From contig CAVYVI010000014.1 of assembly GCA_963771905.1 (NCBI GenBank), positions 248,001 to 312,000 on the forward strand: DNA of 64,000 nt, written 5' to 3'. The stretch's first letter is position 1; each line of letters opens with the position of its first letter. This stretch comes from Palsa-147 sp963771905 (GTDB lineage: Bacteria; Acidobacteriota; Terriglobia; Acidiferrales; UBA7541). The notes beneath the pieces are model-generated. The model saw nothing but the letters and a program-made list of their open reading frames with translations, had not been told where the DNA came from and did no database searches. Of this stretch, positions 1 to 8,672 are shown piece after piece. The position numbers and the translations under genes are program-made.

Positions 1-508
1 CCCAATTCCAGATCCCGTACGCCGCCTTGTTCGGCAACGGGAAACCGAGCTGATGCGCGAGCATACACACCTGCCCGCGATGGTGGGCTTCGTGAGAAAG
101 CATGTAGCACAACATTTCCGGGCCAACCGGCCAAGGCCGAGCCCAGCCGTCTCTTAGAAACCTCTCGACGCGGCCCCCACGATCGCCGAGCGCTTCGGCG
201 AGCATCTCCGCGCAGCGAGCGGCGCTCTCGGCCAATCCCGCGCGGGCCTGCCGCGGCGTGCAGTGCGCGCGATTGAGCTGCCGTGGAACCTTCAGGTGAG
301 GAGCTGTAAGCCTGATCCACTTGGTGCGGACATTGTGCATGTGCGTGAAAATGGCTGCAATGGTGCGGGTCTTGCCGGGCGGTTTGGCTCTCCAGGCAGC
401 AGGGTCAAGATGTTCGATAAGAATCTGGTTGATGCGATCATTGGCGGCAAAGATCTGCACTGCGGCTCGGCCAAGTTGAGAGTCGACTTTGTGTTCACGC
501 GTGGTCAC
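1..508 (-). CDS. DinB-like (DUF664-type) protein, C-terminus cut by window edge
   Basis: The minus-strand frame is open from a GTG at 508 to the window edge, giving about 169 residues without a stop. An in-frame stop lies three codons upstream, and AAGGAG/GGGAG purine runs precede the GTG. The sequence has the DinB four-helix look: a QIFAANDRINQ-type first helix, an IFTHMHNVR helix carrying one metal-ligand His, and a late MLSHEAHHRGQV helix carrying the HxxxHRGQ ligands. These three histidines bind a divalent metal in the DinB/YfiT superfamily, often linked to stress or thiol-dependent transferases. The substrate cannot be told. The end of the gene lies left of base 1. Confidence 0.8.
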   Translation of the reverse strand, partial: MTTREHKVDSQLGRAAVQIFAANDRINQILIEHLDPAAWRAKPPGKTRTIAAIFTHMHNVRTKWIRLTAPHLKVPRQLNRAHCTPRQARAGLAESAARCAEMLAEALGDRGGRVERFLRDGWARPWPVGPEMLCYMLSHEAHHRGQVCMLAHQLGFPLPNKAAYGIWNW

Positions 509-583
509 GGCTCCCTACTCCTTGACGAATAGTACTTCCTGGCCGCCGGCCAGGATCGGACCTGTCGCTTTCCCAATCAAGGT

Positions 584-1003
584 TCAGCCCCTCTTCGCCG
601 AGAGCCACACCGCCGCAATCAAACACACTGTAATCACGGTTGAGAAAACGATGGGGAGGGTGAATGCATATTCCCAGCTCAACGCCGTGACGGCCACAAA
701 GCAAATGGCGAGCGCCCACGCAATGCTTCGCACGCCTGCCAAAGTCTCTGCCGGAAGCCCGCCCAGCTGCCACGCTAATACCGCCGCGAACAAAAGAAAC
801 ACGGAGAAATAAAGCCCGAACGCGCTGAAGAAGTCCCAATAACTTCGGTTAAACCCTCCCGCGTTGAAGTGGACGGAGCGCATGATCCCAAGAACCGCGT
901 CCGCTCCCCATTCCGAATTATTCTGGCGAAACCCAAACGTATGTCCGGCGGCAAATAGCAGCAGAAGAACAGAAGAGATTCGGTAAAGAATTGGCGCCTT
1001 CAC
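584..1003 (-). CDS. Small conserved four-helix membrane protein
   Basis: This 139-residue protein has four hydrophobic segments at roughly residues 6-24, 55-78, 88-106 and 111-130. I chose the GTG at 1003 because AGGAGG lies six bases upstream; the frame stays open to 1033 but without a better start. No catalytic motif is visible. The segment between helices 1 and 2 (FRQNNSEWGADAV) is polar and probably faces the periplasm. Similar small membrane proteins are common near DinB-type genes in soil bacteria, but I cannot assign a function. Confidence 0.7.
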   Translation of the reverse strand: MKAPILYRISSVLLLLFAAGHTFGFRQNNSEWGADAVLGIMRSVHFNAGGFNRSYWDFFSAFGLYFSVFLLFAAVLAWQLGGLPAETLAGVRSIAWALAICFVAVTALSWEYAFTLPIVFSTVITVCLIAAVWLSAKRG

Positions 1004-1749
1004 GAACTGCCTCCTGAAAATTCGTGGACGCACTTTACCACGTCAGTCAACCCGATCTGGCGCTTGCTGCCGTTCCGAACGGCTTACGGCCCCTCGAAGT
1101 TGAGAGGGTTGCAGATGGTGAAGTTGCAATGATCTTGCCGGGCGAAACCGAAGCGGGAGACCTTGATGCCTTGAAAATCCCCGTCCCGCGGGGCGCAACA
1201 CTCACTAACGGTGAGCGCCCTCTCTCCGGTTCAGGCTGAACCAACACACATCTTTGAGGGCCGCTGACCCGCTCCCCGTTATTGGTCCAGTCATACGTTA
1301 GCACTCCGGGGTTCCTGCTCATCCGAAGCTGCCCACGCTGGGGCGTCGGAGACGACCGGCGTGAGCGTTTGATTACCGGCAAGCGGGGATTTTTCGTGCT
1401 GTATTCTCCACGTCGATGCTCCTCATTTCTATTCGTGCTTGGGAGCCATTCGGAGATCGATGGGCGTTACGTTGAGCGAATCAGGGATGGGGTTCTATGA
1501 CTGTGGAAAACTCGCGAGAATGATGGGTGGCTGAAAAATTGTACGGAAAAGTGTCGCGAATTGTTAGAGGGCGCGCAAAATGTCGACACGTGAAAGATTC
1601 ACCTTGACAAAAAGTGGCAGCCTGTGGAAAAGTCTCGTCCGCGCCAGTACTCTGCCTTCCCCAGCTAGAAGTTCCTCCTCTCCGCAGCGCCCGAAGAGTC
1701 TGCGAGGAGATCGGTGTTGGAAAAGAACGCCAGCACAGCAAGCACGGAT
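1004..1749. other. Gene-poor stretch before the regulator gene
   Basis: About 745 bases hold no reading frame with a convincing start, ribosome site and protein-like composition. Short frames on both strands are Arg/Ser/Pro-rich and look like shadows. A TTGACA hexamer at 1603-1608 could be a -35 element, but I see no good -10 at the right distance. It may hold the leader of the downstream regulator or decayed coding sequence. Confidence 0.4.
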
Positions 1750-2370
1750 ATGGACAGAGAAGTAATCCGCTGTCAGGTTTGCGGATTGGTGCAGTACCGC
1801 ACGAGGACGGGTAATTGTCGCCGTTGTCTGCGGTTACTGCCTCCGAAGGTGACGTTTGTCATTCCGACGCCTTCGCCGCAGGACCTGCCCGGAGATGACC
1901 GGCAGTTGTTTGAGAATTGGCCGAATCGCGAAACGGTCGAGAACATCGGCCAACGCATTCGCCAGTTGCGCGAGTCGCGCGGAATGACGCAGAGCCAGCT
2001 ACAAGCTCGCTCGCGCGTCTCGCGCTCGTATCTCTCGCGCATCGAGAGCGGGCAGATGACCCCGAGCCTCGGCACGCTTGAGAAAATCGCCGAAGCCCTG
2101 GGAGTCGGGCTCAACCGCTTCTTCGTTCCAGAGTCGAATGGGGAGACGGTGCTCGAGGATCCGTTCATTCAGGGACTGCGGCCATTCCTGCGCCAGCTCG
2201 ATTGGGCGCAGTGGCAGTCCATTCTGAAACGGCTCCAGGCAATCAGCGAGCACGTGAGCACGTCCAACGTGACCATGGCCCCGCTTCGGCCCCCGACGCC
2301 GCAATCCGACCGGCTATCGCAAATGCCGCGGCGGCATCCGGGGCATTCGGCAACCGCGCTTCACCGCTAA
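1750..2370 (+). CDS. Zinc-ribbon plus XRE-type helix-turn-helix regulator
   Basis: This 206-residue protein starts with a four-cysteine zinc ribbon (CQVC at residues 8-11, CRRC at 23-26). A Pro-rich linker follows, then a Cro/C1-type HTH at about residues 64-123, containing RIRQLRESRGMTQSQL and SYLSRIESGQMTPS, the usual helix 2-3 core. The tail (LRQLDWAQWQSILKRL) may be a dimerisation helix. It should bind DNA; targets are unknown. The start is uncertain: ATG 1750 lacks a ribosome site, while GTG 1714 or TTG 1717 sit just behind GAGGAGA and would add 11-12 residues. It stands alone and ends in a strong terminator. Confidence 0.85.
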   Translation: MDREVIRCQVCGLVQYRTRTGNCRRCLRLLPPKVTFVIPTPSPQDLPGDDRQLFENWPNRETVENIGQRIRQLRESRGMTQSQLQARSRVSRSYLSRIESGQMTPSLGTLEKIAEALGVGLNRFFVPESNGETVLEDPFIQGLRPFLRQLDWAQWQSILKRLQAISEHVSTSNVTMAPLRPPTPQSDRLSQMPRRHPGHSATALHR

Positions 2371-2404
2371 AACTGGAGCAGGTCAACGCGGCGCTAGGGA
2401 TTGA

Positions 2405-2447
2405 CGGCCCGTGGAGCCTCGTTCAGGCTCACGGGCCGAATTTTTTT
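2405..2447 (+). terminator. Rho-independent terminator after the HTH gene
   Basis: A CGGCCCGT...ACGGGCCG arm (8 bp) continues after one bulged G into GAGCCT/AGGCTC (6 bp) around a CGTTC loop. A run of seven T follows at 2441-2447. It sits 35 bases after the regulator stop and probably also separates it from the convergent gene ending at 2476. Confidence 0.9.
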
Positions 2448-2475
2448 GCGGATGTTCCAAAACGATTCGGGAATG

Positions 2476-3042
2476 CTATTGCGGTTCTCGCTGGCCGACG
2501 CGGACGAGGACGATGTCGGTGGAGTCACCCACTTTCTTCAGAGCGATAACGCGAGCGCCGTTGTTGTGATCGTCGACGAAGGCGACGTCGCCAGTCTCGA
2601 GTTTCGTGGGAAGGCCGCTGATGGTGTTGGCGCGATTGGTTTCCTGGGTTTCGACGCGGTAACTGGACCCGAGCCTCTTTGCGTACCAGGCTTGCACCGT
2701 CTCGCGGGAATCCGCCGTGTGATACTTCTCAACCGCGATACCTGCCCGGTCCTGATTTGCGGACACTTCAATGTCGGCGCCCGAATCTTTGGACGCCGTG
2801 GCGCCCGGATAGACGGGCAAGCCGGTCGGGTGCGATTCGCCCTTGTTGACCCGGACATCGCCAGCCGGCGTTAGAATCTCGACGTTTTCGCCGGACTGTT
2901 TGACATGGATGCGATGAACGATGAAGGTCACAAGAACCAGCGCGGCCATCACGAGGACCACGATCCCCGCGCCGATGATCCCGAGGATCCACCAGATCGC
3001 GTTGGATTTCTTCTGCGCTGGTGGAACTGGTGTCGCAGCCAT
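2476..3042 (-). CDS. Single-pass membrane protein, unknown
   Basis: This 188-residue protein has a short Pro/Lys cytoplasmic start, one membrane helix at about residues 16-42, and a soluble external domain. The start ATG at 3042 follows GAGAGG by six bases; the frame continues 20 codons upstream without a better site. The external part resembles small secreted domains with a VYPGATASKDS-type motif and a YHTADSRETVQAWYAKRL helix, a pattern I associate with uncharacterised exported proteins that share VYPGA motifs in Acidobacteriota. Function unknown. It is convergent with the regulator gene. Confidence 0.7.
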   Translation of the reverse strand: MAATPVPPAQKKSNAIWWILGIIGAGIVVLVMAALVLVTFIVHRIHVKQSGENVEILTPAGDVRVNKGESHPTGLPVYPGATASKDSGADIEVSANQDRAGIAVEKYHTADSRETVQAWYAKRLGSSYRVETQETNRANTISGLPTKLETGDVAFVDDHNNGARVIALKKVGDSTDIVLVRVGQREPQ

Positions 3043-3116
3043 TTCACACCTCTCCCGAGCTTCTACCGAGAATACGCGAGCGTCGCGGAAAAAGTTCCGC
3101 AACGCCGCGCTGCCGA

Positions 3117-4103
3117 TCAGTTGAAACGAACCTTCACATCGGGCCGTTTATCGAGATGCACCGTATCGATGAATCTGACCTGGTGCTCTTCAAGGGTCAA
3201 AATCAGAGATTGCGTTCGCGTCCCTTCACCAAAGAATCGCACGCCGCGGAGAAGACTGCCCTCCGTCACTCCTGTGCAGGCGAAGATGATGCGCTTGCCC
3301 GGAGCAAGATCGTCGGTGTCGTAAATTCGCTTGGTGTCCCTGATGCCCATCTTGGCGAGGCGCTCTGCATGTTCGGGGTTTGAGACGACCAGACGTCCGA
3401 GGATTTGCCCGTTGAGGCAGCGCAGCGCCGCGGCCGTCAGAACGCCTTCCGGAGCGCCACCGGTGCCCATGACGGCGTGCACGCCCGTGCCAACGACAGT
3501 GGCAGCGATGCCTGCGGAAAGATCACCGTCGCCGATGAGGCGGATGCGCGCGCCAGTCGCGCGGATGTCGGCGATCAGTTTTTCATGCCGCGGACGGTCG
3601 AGGACGATGACGACAAGGTCTTCGATGTCGCGATCGAGCCGCTTGGCGATGGCCCGCAAGTTGTCCGCGGGCGGCGCGTCCAAATCGACGGCGCCTTTGC
3701 ACGACGGCCCGACGACAATTTTCTCCATATACAGATCAGGGGCGTGAAGCAGGCCGCCCTTTTCGCTAGCCGCGAGAACGGTAATGGAATTCGGCGCGCC
3801 GGTGGCGCACAGGTTCGTGCCTTCCAGCGGATCGACGGCGATATCGACGGTCGGGTAGAGGCCGTTCTTGTCGCGCGACGCGATGCCGACCTTCTCGCCG
3901 ATATAGAGCATGGGCGCTTTGTCGCGTTCGCCTTCGCCGATGACGATAGTGCCGTCCATGCGGACATTGTCCATCTCGCGGCGCATCGCTTGGACGGCGC
4001 CTTCGTCGGATTTGTGTCCATCGCCGAGGCCCATTGTGCGCGCTGAAGCGATGGCGGCTTCCTCCACAACGCGTAGAAACTCAAGGCTGAGTGCGCGTTC
4101 CAT
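3117..4103 (-). CDS. glpX: Class II fructose-1,6-bisphosphatase
   Basis: GlpX hydrolyses fructose 1,6-bisphosphate to fructose 6-phosphate in gluconeogenesis. The 328-residue length matches the family. Visible motifs are IGEGERDKAPML (first metal/phosphate site), VDIAVDPLEGTNL (the DPLEGT metal-binding signature), a LDRPRHEKLI loop and MGTGGAPEGVL, the GlpX substrate loop. ATG 4103 was chosen because CAGGAGC lies upstream and the protein begins MERALSLEFLRVVE, as is usual; the frame extends 19 codons further. No other gluconeogenic gene is adjacent. Confidence 0.95.
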   Translation of the reverse strand: MERALSLEFLRVVEEAAIASARTMGLGDGHKSDEGAVQAMRREMDNVRMDGTIVIGEGERDKAPMLYIGEKVGIASRDKNGLYPTVDIAVDPLEGTNLCATGAPNSITVLAASEKGGLLHAPDLYMEKIVVGPSCKGAVDLDAPPADNLRAIAKRLDRDIEDLVVIVLDRPRHEKLIADIRATGARIRLIGDGDLSAGIAATVVGTGVHAVMGTGGAPEGVLTAAALRCLNGQILGRLVVSNPEHAERLAKMGIRDTKRIYDTDDLAPGKRIIFACTGVTEGSLLRGVRFFGEGTRTQSLILTLEEHQVRFIDTVHLDKRPDVKVRFN

Positions 4104-4327
4104 GGCTGCTCCTGAAGCGGCGGATCGGATGCGATTGGGAAGCGAGTGACGCAATCGCACGTCGTGTTGCCCTGCGAAAATCCCATGCCGGCGCTAAGTC
4201 CCGTCCCGAACCGCGCATCCTCCGCCGCTGTCTTGCTGGATTCAGGATTCGGGGGAAAAGATTTCGACTGCAATGGGGCCTATGATAATCAAATTCAACG
4301 CGAATGGAACACGGAATGTGCCGAGCG

Positions 4328-5623
4328 CTACGGCAGCGGGCGGAGCATCACGTTGACCAGCCGCGGATCGTCGAAGTCCGTGCGATCGCCGGCGTCTTTG
4401 CCGGCAATCGGCAGCAAGCGCGCCGAAAGAGGCTTGTGCCACTTCACCGAAAGGCTCGCCACATCGCCGAGGATGCGCACTAACTGTTCGTGCGTGATGC
4501 GCCCGGGCAGGGGAATCACGTCGAGCCCCGTCCCGCAGACAGCCGAATATGCCAGGAGGCTGTCGACATTGAGCGACCCGTCGCTCCAGCGCCGCGCGAT
4601 TACGGCATCTTCCATCACCGGCAGCATCAGTCCCGAATAACCGACGCGCGCCACGGAAATGGACTGCACCGCACGGGTAATCAGCGCGGCCGCGGTCATC
4701 GTGCCGCTTGAACCAAGCCATGCGCCCGTAAACGATTCGATTGCGCCGCCGATCGAATCGCGTTTGAGCGGCGCGGGCGAGAGATCGATTCCTTCGTATT
4801 GCCAGGCGGTTTGTTGCGCCACGCCGCGGCTGAGTTCCTCGATGTTTTTCGCGTATCCGCCGAGTTTGTCGACGATGGCTTTTTCCGCCATGGCGGGATC
4901 GTGGGAAGTCGCGAGCGCCTCGGCGACCACGTTGGCGGACTCGAGGCCGATCGCAAATTGATGATCGTTGCCTGAATTATAGGCGGCCGGGAAAAACGGG
5001 GTGCCGGGAGGGACGAAAGAGAGCGCGGCGAAATTGAAATTGGCCTGACTTTTTGGCGAGTGTTCGGCCAGAAATTGAATGACGCTCGCCGAAGCTTCGA
5101 TGGCGTTCCAGTGAGTGCCATCCTCGCCCGCGATGACGACGCTGCCGTTCATGTGCGTTGCAGGCGCGAGAACGTGCGCGAGGACTGCGGCCGGGCCGGC
5201 ATCATCGGCGGCATGCTGCATGGCGGGGCCGATGGAGATGAGGAAATCGTCGGTCTCGGCGAGATGATCGAGTTCGCGCATAAACTTGAATGTCTCGATG
5301 GGGGTCAGATCGCTCGTATATTCAGGAAACGGCTGAGTTGCGATGCGCAGCGTCTGCACTTCGTATCCGGCTTGCTCATAGATGGTCTTGGCTTCGCGCA
5401 GAAACGCGAGCGTGTCGTCGATTTGCTGCGGATACGTAGAGCGGTCAAAGTGGATGAACGCCGTGATCGTGCGGATTTTCGGCTTCTTGGAAGGTTGCGG
5501 GGGAGTCTCTGCCGCCGCTTTGGACTCTTGTTTCGATTTCACGGGTGGCTCTTGCGCCGTGGCGATCTGTGTCGCGGCGGCGCATACCACCGCGAGCACA
5601 GCGTACATCAACAAGTTCTTCAA
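4328..5623 (-). CDS. Exported DUF711 (UPF0210-like) protein
   Basis: This 431-residue protein belongs to the DUF711 family, distantly related to the pyruvate formate-lyase/glycyl-radical fold, whose activity is unknown. Recognisable parts are KIRTITAFIHFD near residue 50, the Gly-rich FTGAWLGSSGTMTAAAL and the YSGLMLPVMED segment. Unlike the typical cytoplasmic members it has an N-terminal signal peptide (KNLLMYAVLAVVCAAATQIATA) and a Lys/Pro linker, so it should be periplasmic. TTG 5623 is preferred: GGAG precedes it by five bases and it gives a clean signal peptide, whereas the longer frame adds an Arg/Ala-rich prefix. Confidence 0.8.
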   Translation of the reverse strand: MKNLLMYAVLAVVCAAATQIATAQEPPVKSKQESKAAAETPPQPSKKPKIRTITAFIHFDRSTYPQQIDDTLAFLREAKTIYEQAGYEVQTLRIATQPFPEYTSDLTPIETFKFMRELDHLAETDDFLISIGPAMQHAADDAGPAAVLAHVLAPATHMNGSVVIAGEDGTHWNAIEASASVIQFLAEHSPKSQANFNFAALSFVPPGTPFFPAAYNSGNDHQFAIGLESANVVAEALATSHDPAMAEKAIVDKLGGYAKNIEELSRGVAQQTAWQYEGIDLSPAPLKRDSIGGAIESFTGAWLGSSGTMTAAALITRAVQSISVARVGYSGLMLPVMEDAVIARRWSDGSLNVDSLLAYSAVCGTGLDVIPLPGRITHEQLVRILGDVASLSVKWHKPLSARLLPIAGKDAGDRTDFDDPRLVNVMLRPLP

Positions 5624-5694
5624 GTTGGCTCCGAGCGCCGAGCCCGGTCGAGCGGCTGCCGCTTGGCGTCGACCGCGGGGCACGGCCCACGGCC

Positions 5695-6867
5695 TCAAAC
5701 AAACGCGGAAATTCCGGTGATCCGCTCGCCGATAATCAGCTTATGGATGTCGTTCGTCCCCTCATAGGTGAAGACGGACTCGAGATTGTTCATGTGGCGC
5801 ATGATCGGATAATCGTCGACGATGCCATTCGCGCCGAGAATGTCGCGCGCCTTGCGCGCCGTTTCCAGCGCCATCCAGACGTTGTTCATCTTCATCATCG
5901 AGATGTGCGCCGGATGCGCCTTGCCCTTGTCCTTCAGCCGGCCCACTTGAAGGGCCAGGAATTGCGCCTTGGTAATTTCCGTGATCATCCAGACGAGCTT
6001 TTCCTGCACGAGCTGGTGGGACGCGATGGGCTTGTTATCGAATTGTTTCCGCTCCTTCGCGTAACGAAGCGCCGTGTCGTAGCACGCCATCGCCGCGCCG
6101 ATGGCGCCCCAGCCGATGCCGTAGCGCGCCTGATTCAGGCAGGAAAGCGGCCCGCGCAACCCTTCGACGCCGGGAAGCAAGTTGTCGGCGGGAATCTTGC
6201 AGTCGGTCATCGCCAAGCCCGAAGTGACCGACGCGCGGAGCGAATATTTTCCGTGCACGTCCCACGCCTTGAATCCCGGCGTACCTTTTTCAACCAGAAA
6301 GCCCCGGATTTTGTCGTCTTCGCACTTCGCCCAGATTACGGCGACATCGGCGATCGAGCCGCTGGTGATCCACATCTTCTCGCCGTTCAAAATGTAGCTG
6401 TCACCTTTGCGCACGGCGCGCGTCAGCATGCCGCTCGGGTTTGAGCCGAACTGAGGTTCGGTGAGCCCGAAGCAGCCCAGGGCTTTTCCTTGCTGGAGCT
6501 GCGGCAGCCACTTGTCTTTCTGCGCGTCGGAGCCGAACGCGTGAATCGGGTACATCACCAGCGCCGATTGCACGGAAATGAAGCTGCGCAAGCCCGAATC
6601 GCCCCGCTCGAGTTCCTGCGTGACCAAGCCATATTCGACGTTCGACATTCCCGCACAGCCGTATCCCTTCAGATTTGCGCCGAAAAATCCCAATTCGCCA
6701 AATTGCGGCACCAGATGCCGTGGAAATTTTCCTTCACGATTATGTTCCTCGATAATCGGAAGTATTTGCTCGTCCACGAACTGCCGCGCCGTCTGGCGCG
6801 CCAGCTTTTCTTCGTCGCTGAGCAGGGAATCGAAGTCGAGGTAATCGACTCCGGCAAACGCGGGCAT
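5695..6867 (-). CDS. gcdH: Acyl-CoA dehydrogenase, glutaryl-CoA dehydrogenase type
   Basis: This 390-residue flavoenzyme has the full acyl-CoA dehydrogenase architecture: N-terminal helical domain, GLTEPQFGSNPSGM flavin/substrate loop, KMWITSGSIADVAVIWAK beta domain, and a C-terminal helical domain with RKQFDNKPIASHQLVQEKL. The TYEGTNDIH motif carries the expected catalytic Glu. The overall pattern resembles glutaryl-CoA dehydrogenase, which converts glutaryl-CoA to crotonyl-CoA in lysine and tryptophan breakdown, but a related short-chain enzyme cannot be excluded. ATG 6867 has AAGGAG seven bases upstream; the extra 30 upstream codons are not protein-like. The mobile element lies about 100 bp upstream of this start. 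Confidence 0.9.
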   Translation of the reverse strand: MPAFAGVDYLDFDSLLSDEEKLARQTARQFVDEQILPIIEEHNREGKFPRHLVPQFGELGFFGANLKGYGCAGMSNVEYGLVTQELERGDSGLRSFISVQSALVMYPIHAFGSDAQKDKWLPQLQQGKALGCFGLTEPQFGSNPSGMLTRAVRKGDSYILNGEKMWITSGSIADVAVIWAKCEDDKIRGFLVEKGTPGFKAWDVHGKYSLRASVTSGLAMTDCKIPADNLLPGVEGLRGPLSCLNQARYGIGWGAIGAAMACYDTALRYAKERKQFDNKPIASHQLVQEKLVWMITEITKAQFLALQVGRLKDKGKAHPAHISMMKMNNVWMALETARKARDILGANGIVDDYPIMRHMNNLESVFTYEGTNDIHKLIIGERITGISAFV

Positions 6868-6964
6868 AAGAGTGCTCCTTTGGAGTGGGTGCGAACGGCG
6901 CGCGCCATGCAGGCCGTCAAATCGCTGATTGTAGCAGGCGGTCTCTCGGCGCAGCAAGCGTGGG

Positions 6965-6972
6965 CGCCGGAC
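6965..6972. repeat. Left target-site duplication (8 bp)
   Basis: CGCCGGAC directly abuts the left terminal inverted repeat at 6973. The identical octamer abuts the right terminal repeat at 10124-10131 in direct orientation. This is the pattern left by an 8-bp staggered insertion. Confidence 0.75.
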
Positions 6973-6996
6973 GGTAGTGACTCAGTTTCCGGTTAG
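6973..6996 (+). repeat. Left terminal inverted repeat
   Basis: It reads inward G(G/A)TAGTGACTCAG then TTTCCGG(T/A)TAG; the alternatives show the two positions that differ from the right copy. Similarity ends abruptly after position 24. Confidence 0.75.
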
Positions 6997-7077
6997 GCGA
7001 CGCAATATAAAAGGGCGCCCCAATTGGAGTAGGTTTTGAGTGTCGGCTCGAACCTACCTCAGAAAGGAGCGCCCTCT

Positions 7078-8145
7078 ATGGATAGCGTGAAGTATATCGG
7101 GATGGATGTGCACAAGGAAGCGATCTCCGTCGCGGTTCTAAATTCCTCGGGCAAGCTGGTGATGGAGTGCACGATCGAAACCAAGGCCTGCACCATTCTG
7201 GATTTTCTCAAAGGCCTGCGCGGAAGTTTGCATGTGACGTTGGAAGAAGGCACCTGGGCCGCCTGGTTGTATGACTTGATCAAGCCGCACGTCACCGAGC
7301 TGGTGGTGTGTAATCCGCGCCGCAATGCTTTGCTCAAAGAAGGCAGCAAGAGCGACCGCATCGATGCGCGGAAGTTGGCCGAGTTGTTGCGCTCGAACAT
7401 GGTCCGCTCGGTGTATCACGGAGAGCACGGCGTGCGGACGCTGCGCGAGCTGGCGCGGAGTTATCTGACCATCAGCACGGATCTGATCCGGGTGATGACT
7501 CGCGTGAAGGCGATCTATCGCAGTTGGGGGATTCCCTGCAGGGGAAAACAGGTTTACGCAGAACGCGATCGTGCCGAATGGTTGGCGAAAATCAGCGAAG
7601 CCGGCGTGCGCCGCCGGGCGGAGTTCTACTACCAGCAGTTCGCTGCGTTGCGAGTGCTGCGCCAGGAAGTGCGGCGCGAGTTGCTCGCGGAAGCGCAGAA
7701 GCACGACGCCTGGAAATTGCTACGCGAGATTCCGTTCATCGGCCCGATCCGTGCGGCTCTGCTGATCGCTTTGATTCAAACACCGCATCGCTTCCGCACC
7801 AAGCGGCAGCTCTGGACCTACAGCGGATTTGGCATCGAGACGCACAGCAGTGCCGAGCAGCGCTTCGTCCAGGGAGAGCTGCAGCGCGCCAAGAAACCGG
7901 CCTCGATTCGCGGGCTGAATCGCAATCACAATCACGAATTGAAGAACGTATTCAAAAGTGCCGCCACCGTGGCCGCTGCGAAGGCTGGCCCGTTCAAAGA
8001 GTTTTACGATGCGCTGGTGGCCAAGGGAATGCGGCCGGAAATGGCGCGTCTGACTTTGGCGCGCAAGATGGCCGCCATTACCTTGCTCGTCTGGAAGAAA
8101 GGAGTGCGCTTCGACGCCCAACATCTGAAACCACAAACAGCTTGA
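7078..8145 (+). CDS. IS110-family transposase (DEDD recombinase)
   Basis: This 355-residue protein is a complete IS110-type transposase. The N-terminal RuvC-like domain has D10 (YIGMDVHKE), an acidic pair at E56/E57 (TLEEGTWA) and D93/D96 (KSDRIDARKL), forming the DEDD site. A helical middle region follows, then the C-terminal Transposase_20 domain (REIPFIGPIRAALLIAL, TYSGFGIETHSSAEQ), which carries the serine used together with the DEDD site. ATG 7078 has AAGGAG nine bases upstream. Recent work shows IS110 enzymes use a bridge RNA to pair target and donor DNA. No frameshift is seen, so it could be active. Confidence 0.95.
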   Translation: MDSVKYIGMDVHKEAISVAVLNSSGKLVMECTIETKACTILDFLKGLRGSLHVTLEEGTWAAWLYDLIKPHVTELVVCNPRRNALLKEGSKSDRIDARKLAELLRSNMVRSVYHGEHGVRTLRELARSYLTISTDLIRVMTRVKAIYRSWGIPCRGKQVYAERDRAEWLAKISEAGVRRRAEFYYQQFAALRVLRQEVRRELLAEAQKHDAWKLLREIPFIGPIRAALLIALIQTPHRFRTKRQLWTYSGFGIETHSSAEQRFVQGELQRAKKPASIRGLNRNHNHELKNVFKSAATVAAAKAGPFKEFYDALVAKGMRPEMARLTLARKMAAITLLVWKKGVRFDAQHLKPQTA

Positions 8146-8564
8146 GTGTCTCGAGCCAATCCGTTCCATCCTGGAATTTCTTCCGGCGGTGGTCAGTCGG
8201 ATTCTGGAGACATTCGGGTTCGAGGGCGAGTCTCAGCTGATTAGTTAGGCTCTGCGTGCCTCGGGCACGCTGAGTCTCTCACGCGACCCTAGTCCCCCTC
8301 GGACAACCCGAAAAAGCTATGGGCCACGAGTCCCCAATAGAACCATGGTTGGCACCTGACAACCGTGCTGCTTGTGAGTCTCCGAACCGACCGGCTTCGT
8401 CGCGTCAAAGTGATGAAAAACGCTGGCGGAGAAGACCAAAAACGCTGCCTGAATGAAGCAGCGTCCCGAGATCACGGAACGGAAGGCCAGAACAATCCTG
8501 CTCAACGGGGTGGACTGGACGGCAAGAAAAAATCCGGTCATGGGAAAGCTGTCTTTTCTTGACT
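8146..8564 (+). ncRNA. Candidate bridge-RNA region in the IS110 3' flank
   Basis: The 420 bases after the transposase contain no convincing gene but several perfect hairpins: GCGTGCC/GGCACGC at 8254-8270 (loop TCG), GGTTG/CAACC at 8347-8364, and ACGCTGC/GCAGCGT at 8442-8464. Elements of the IS1111 subgroup have a long right end that encodes the guide RNA, and the long 3' flank with a short 5' flank fits that subgroup. This is an inference from layout and folding; the RNA's boundaries and its target-binding loops are not defined. Confidence 0.35.
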
Positions 8565-8672
8565 CCTTTTATAGAACTTATCAGGAGTTATCGGCAAATG
8601 CCGCACGCGGTTTCTACTCCGAAAGGGACCCTACGGGCTTAAGGGCTTGTCCACTGGTTCTTAGAGAGGTTA

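Larger units (their letters stand above)
6997..8585 (+). mobile_element. IS110-family insertion sequence, ends approximate
   Basis: One transposase gene lies close to the left end (about 80 bp upstream) with about 440 bp of non-coding DNA downstream. A 9-bp inverted pair, TATAAAAGG at 7006-7014 and CCTTTTATA at 8565-8573, would fit the subterminal repeats of the IS1111 subgroup, which places the ends near 6997 and 8585 (about 1.6 kb). IS110 elements generally lack terminal repeats and target duplications, so exact ends cannot be fixed here. The left end falls directly against the inner edge of the outer element's terminal repeat. Confidence 0.55.

Noticed and set aside
8365..8562. A 65-codon frame in the 3' flank of the IS110 transposase
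   Set aside because: It has no ribosome site, is low in hydrophobic residues and lies in the hairpin-rich region proposed as RNA.
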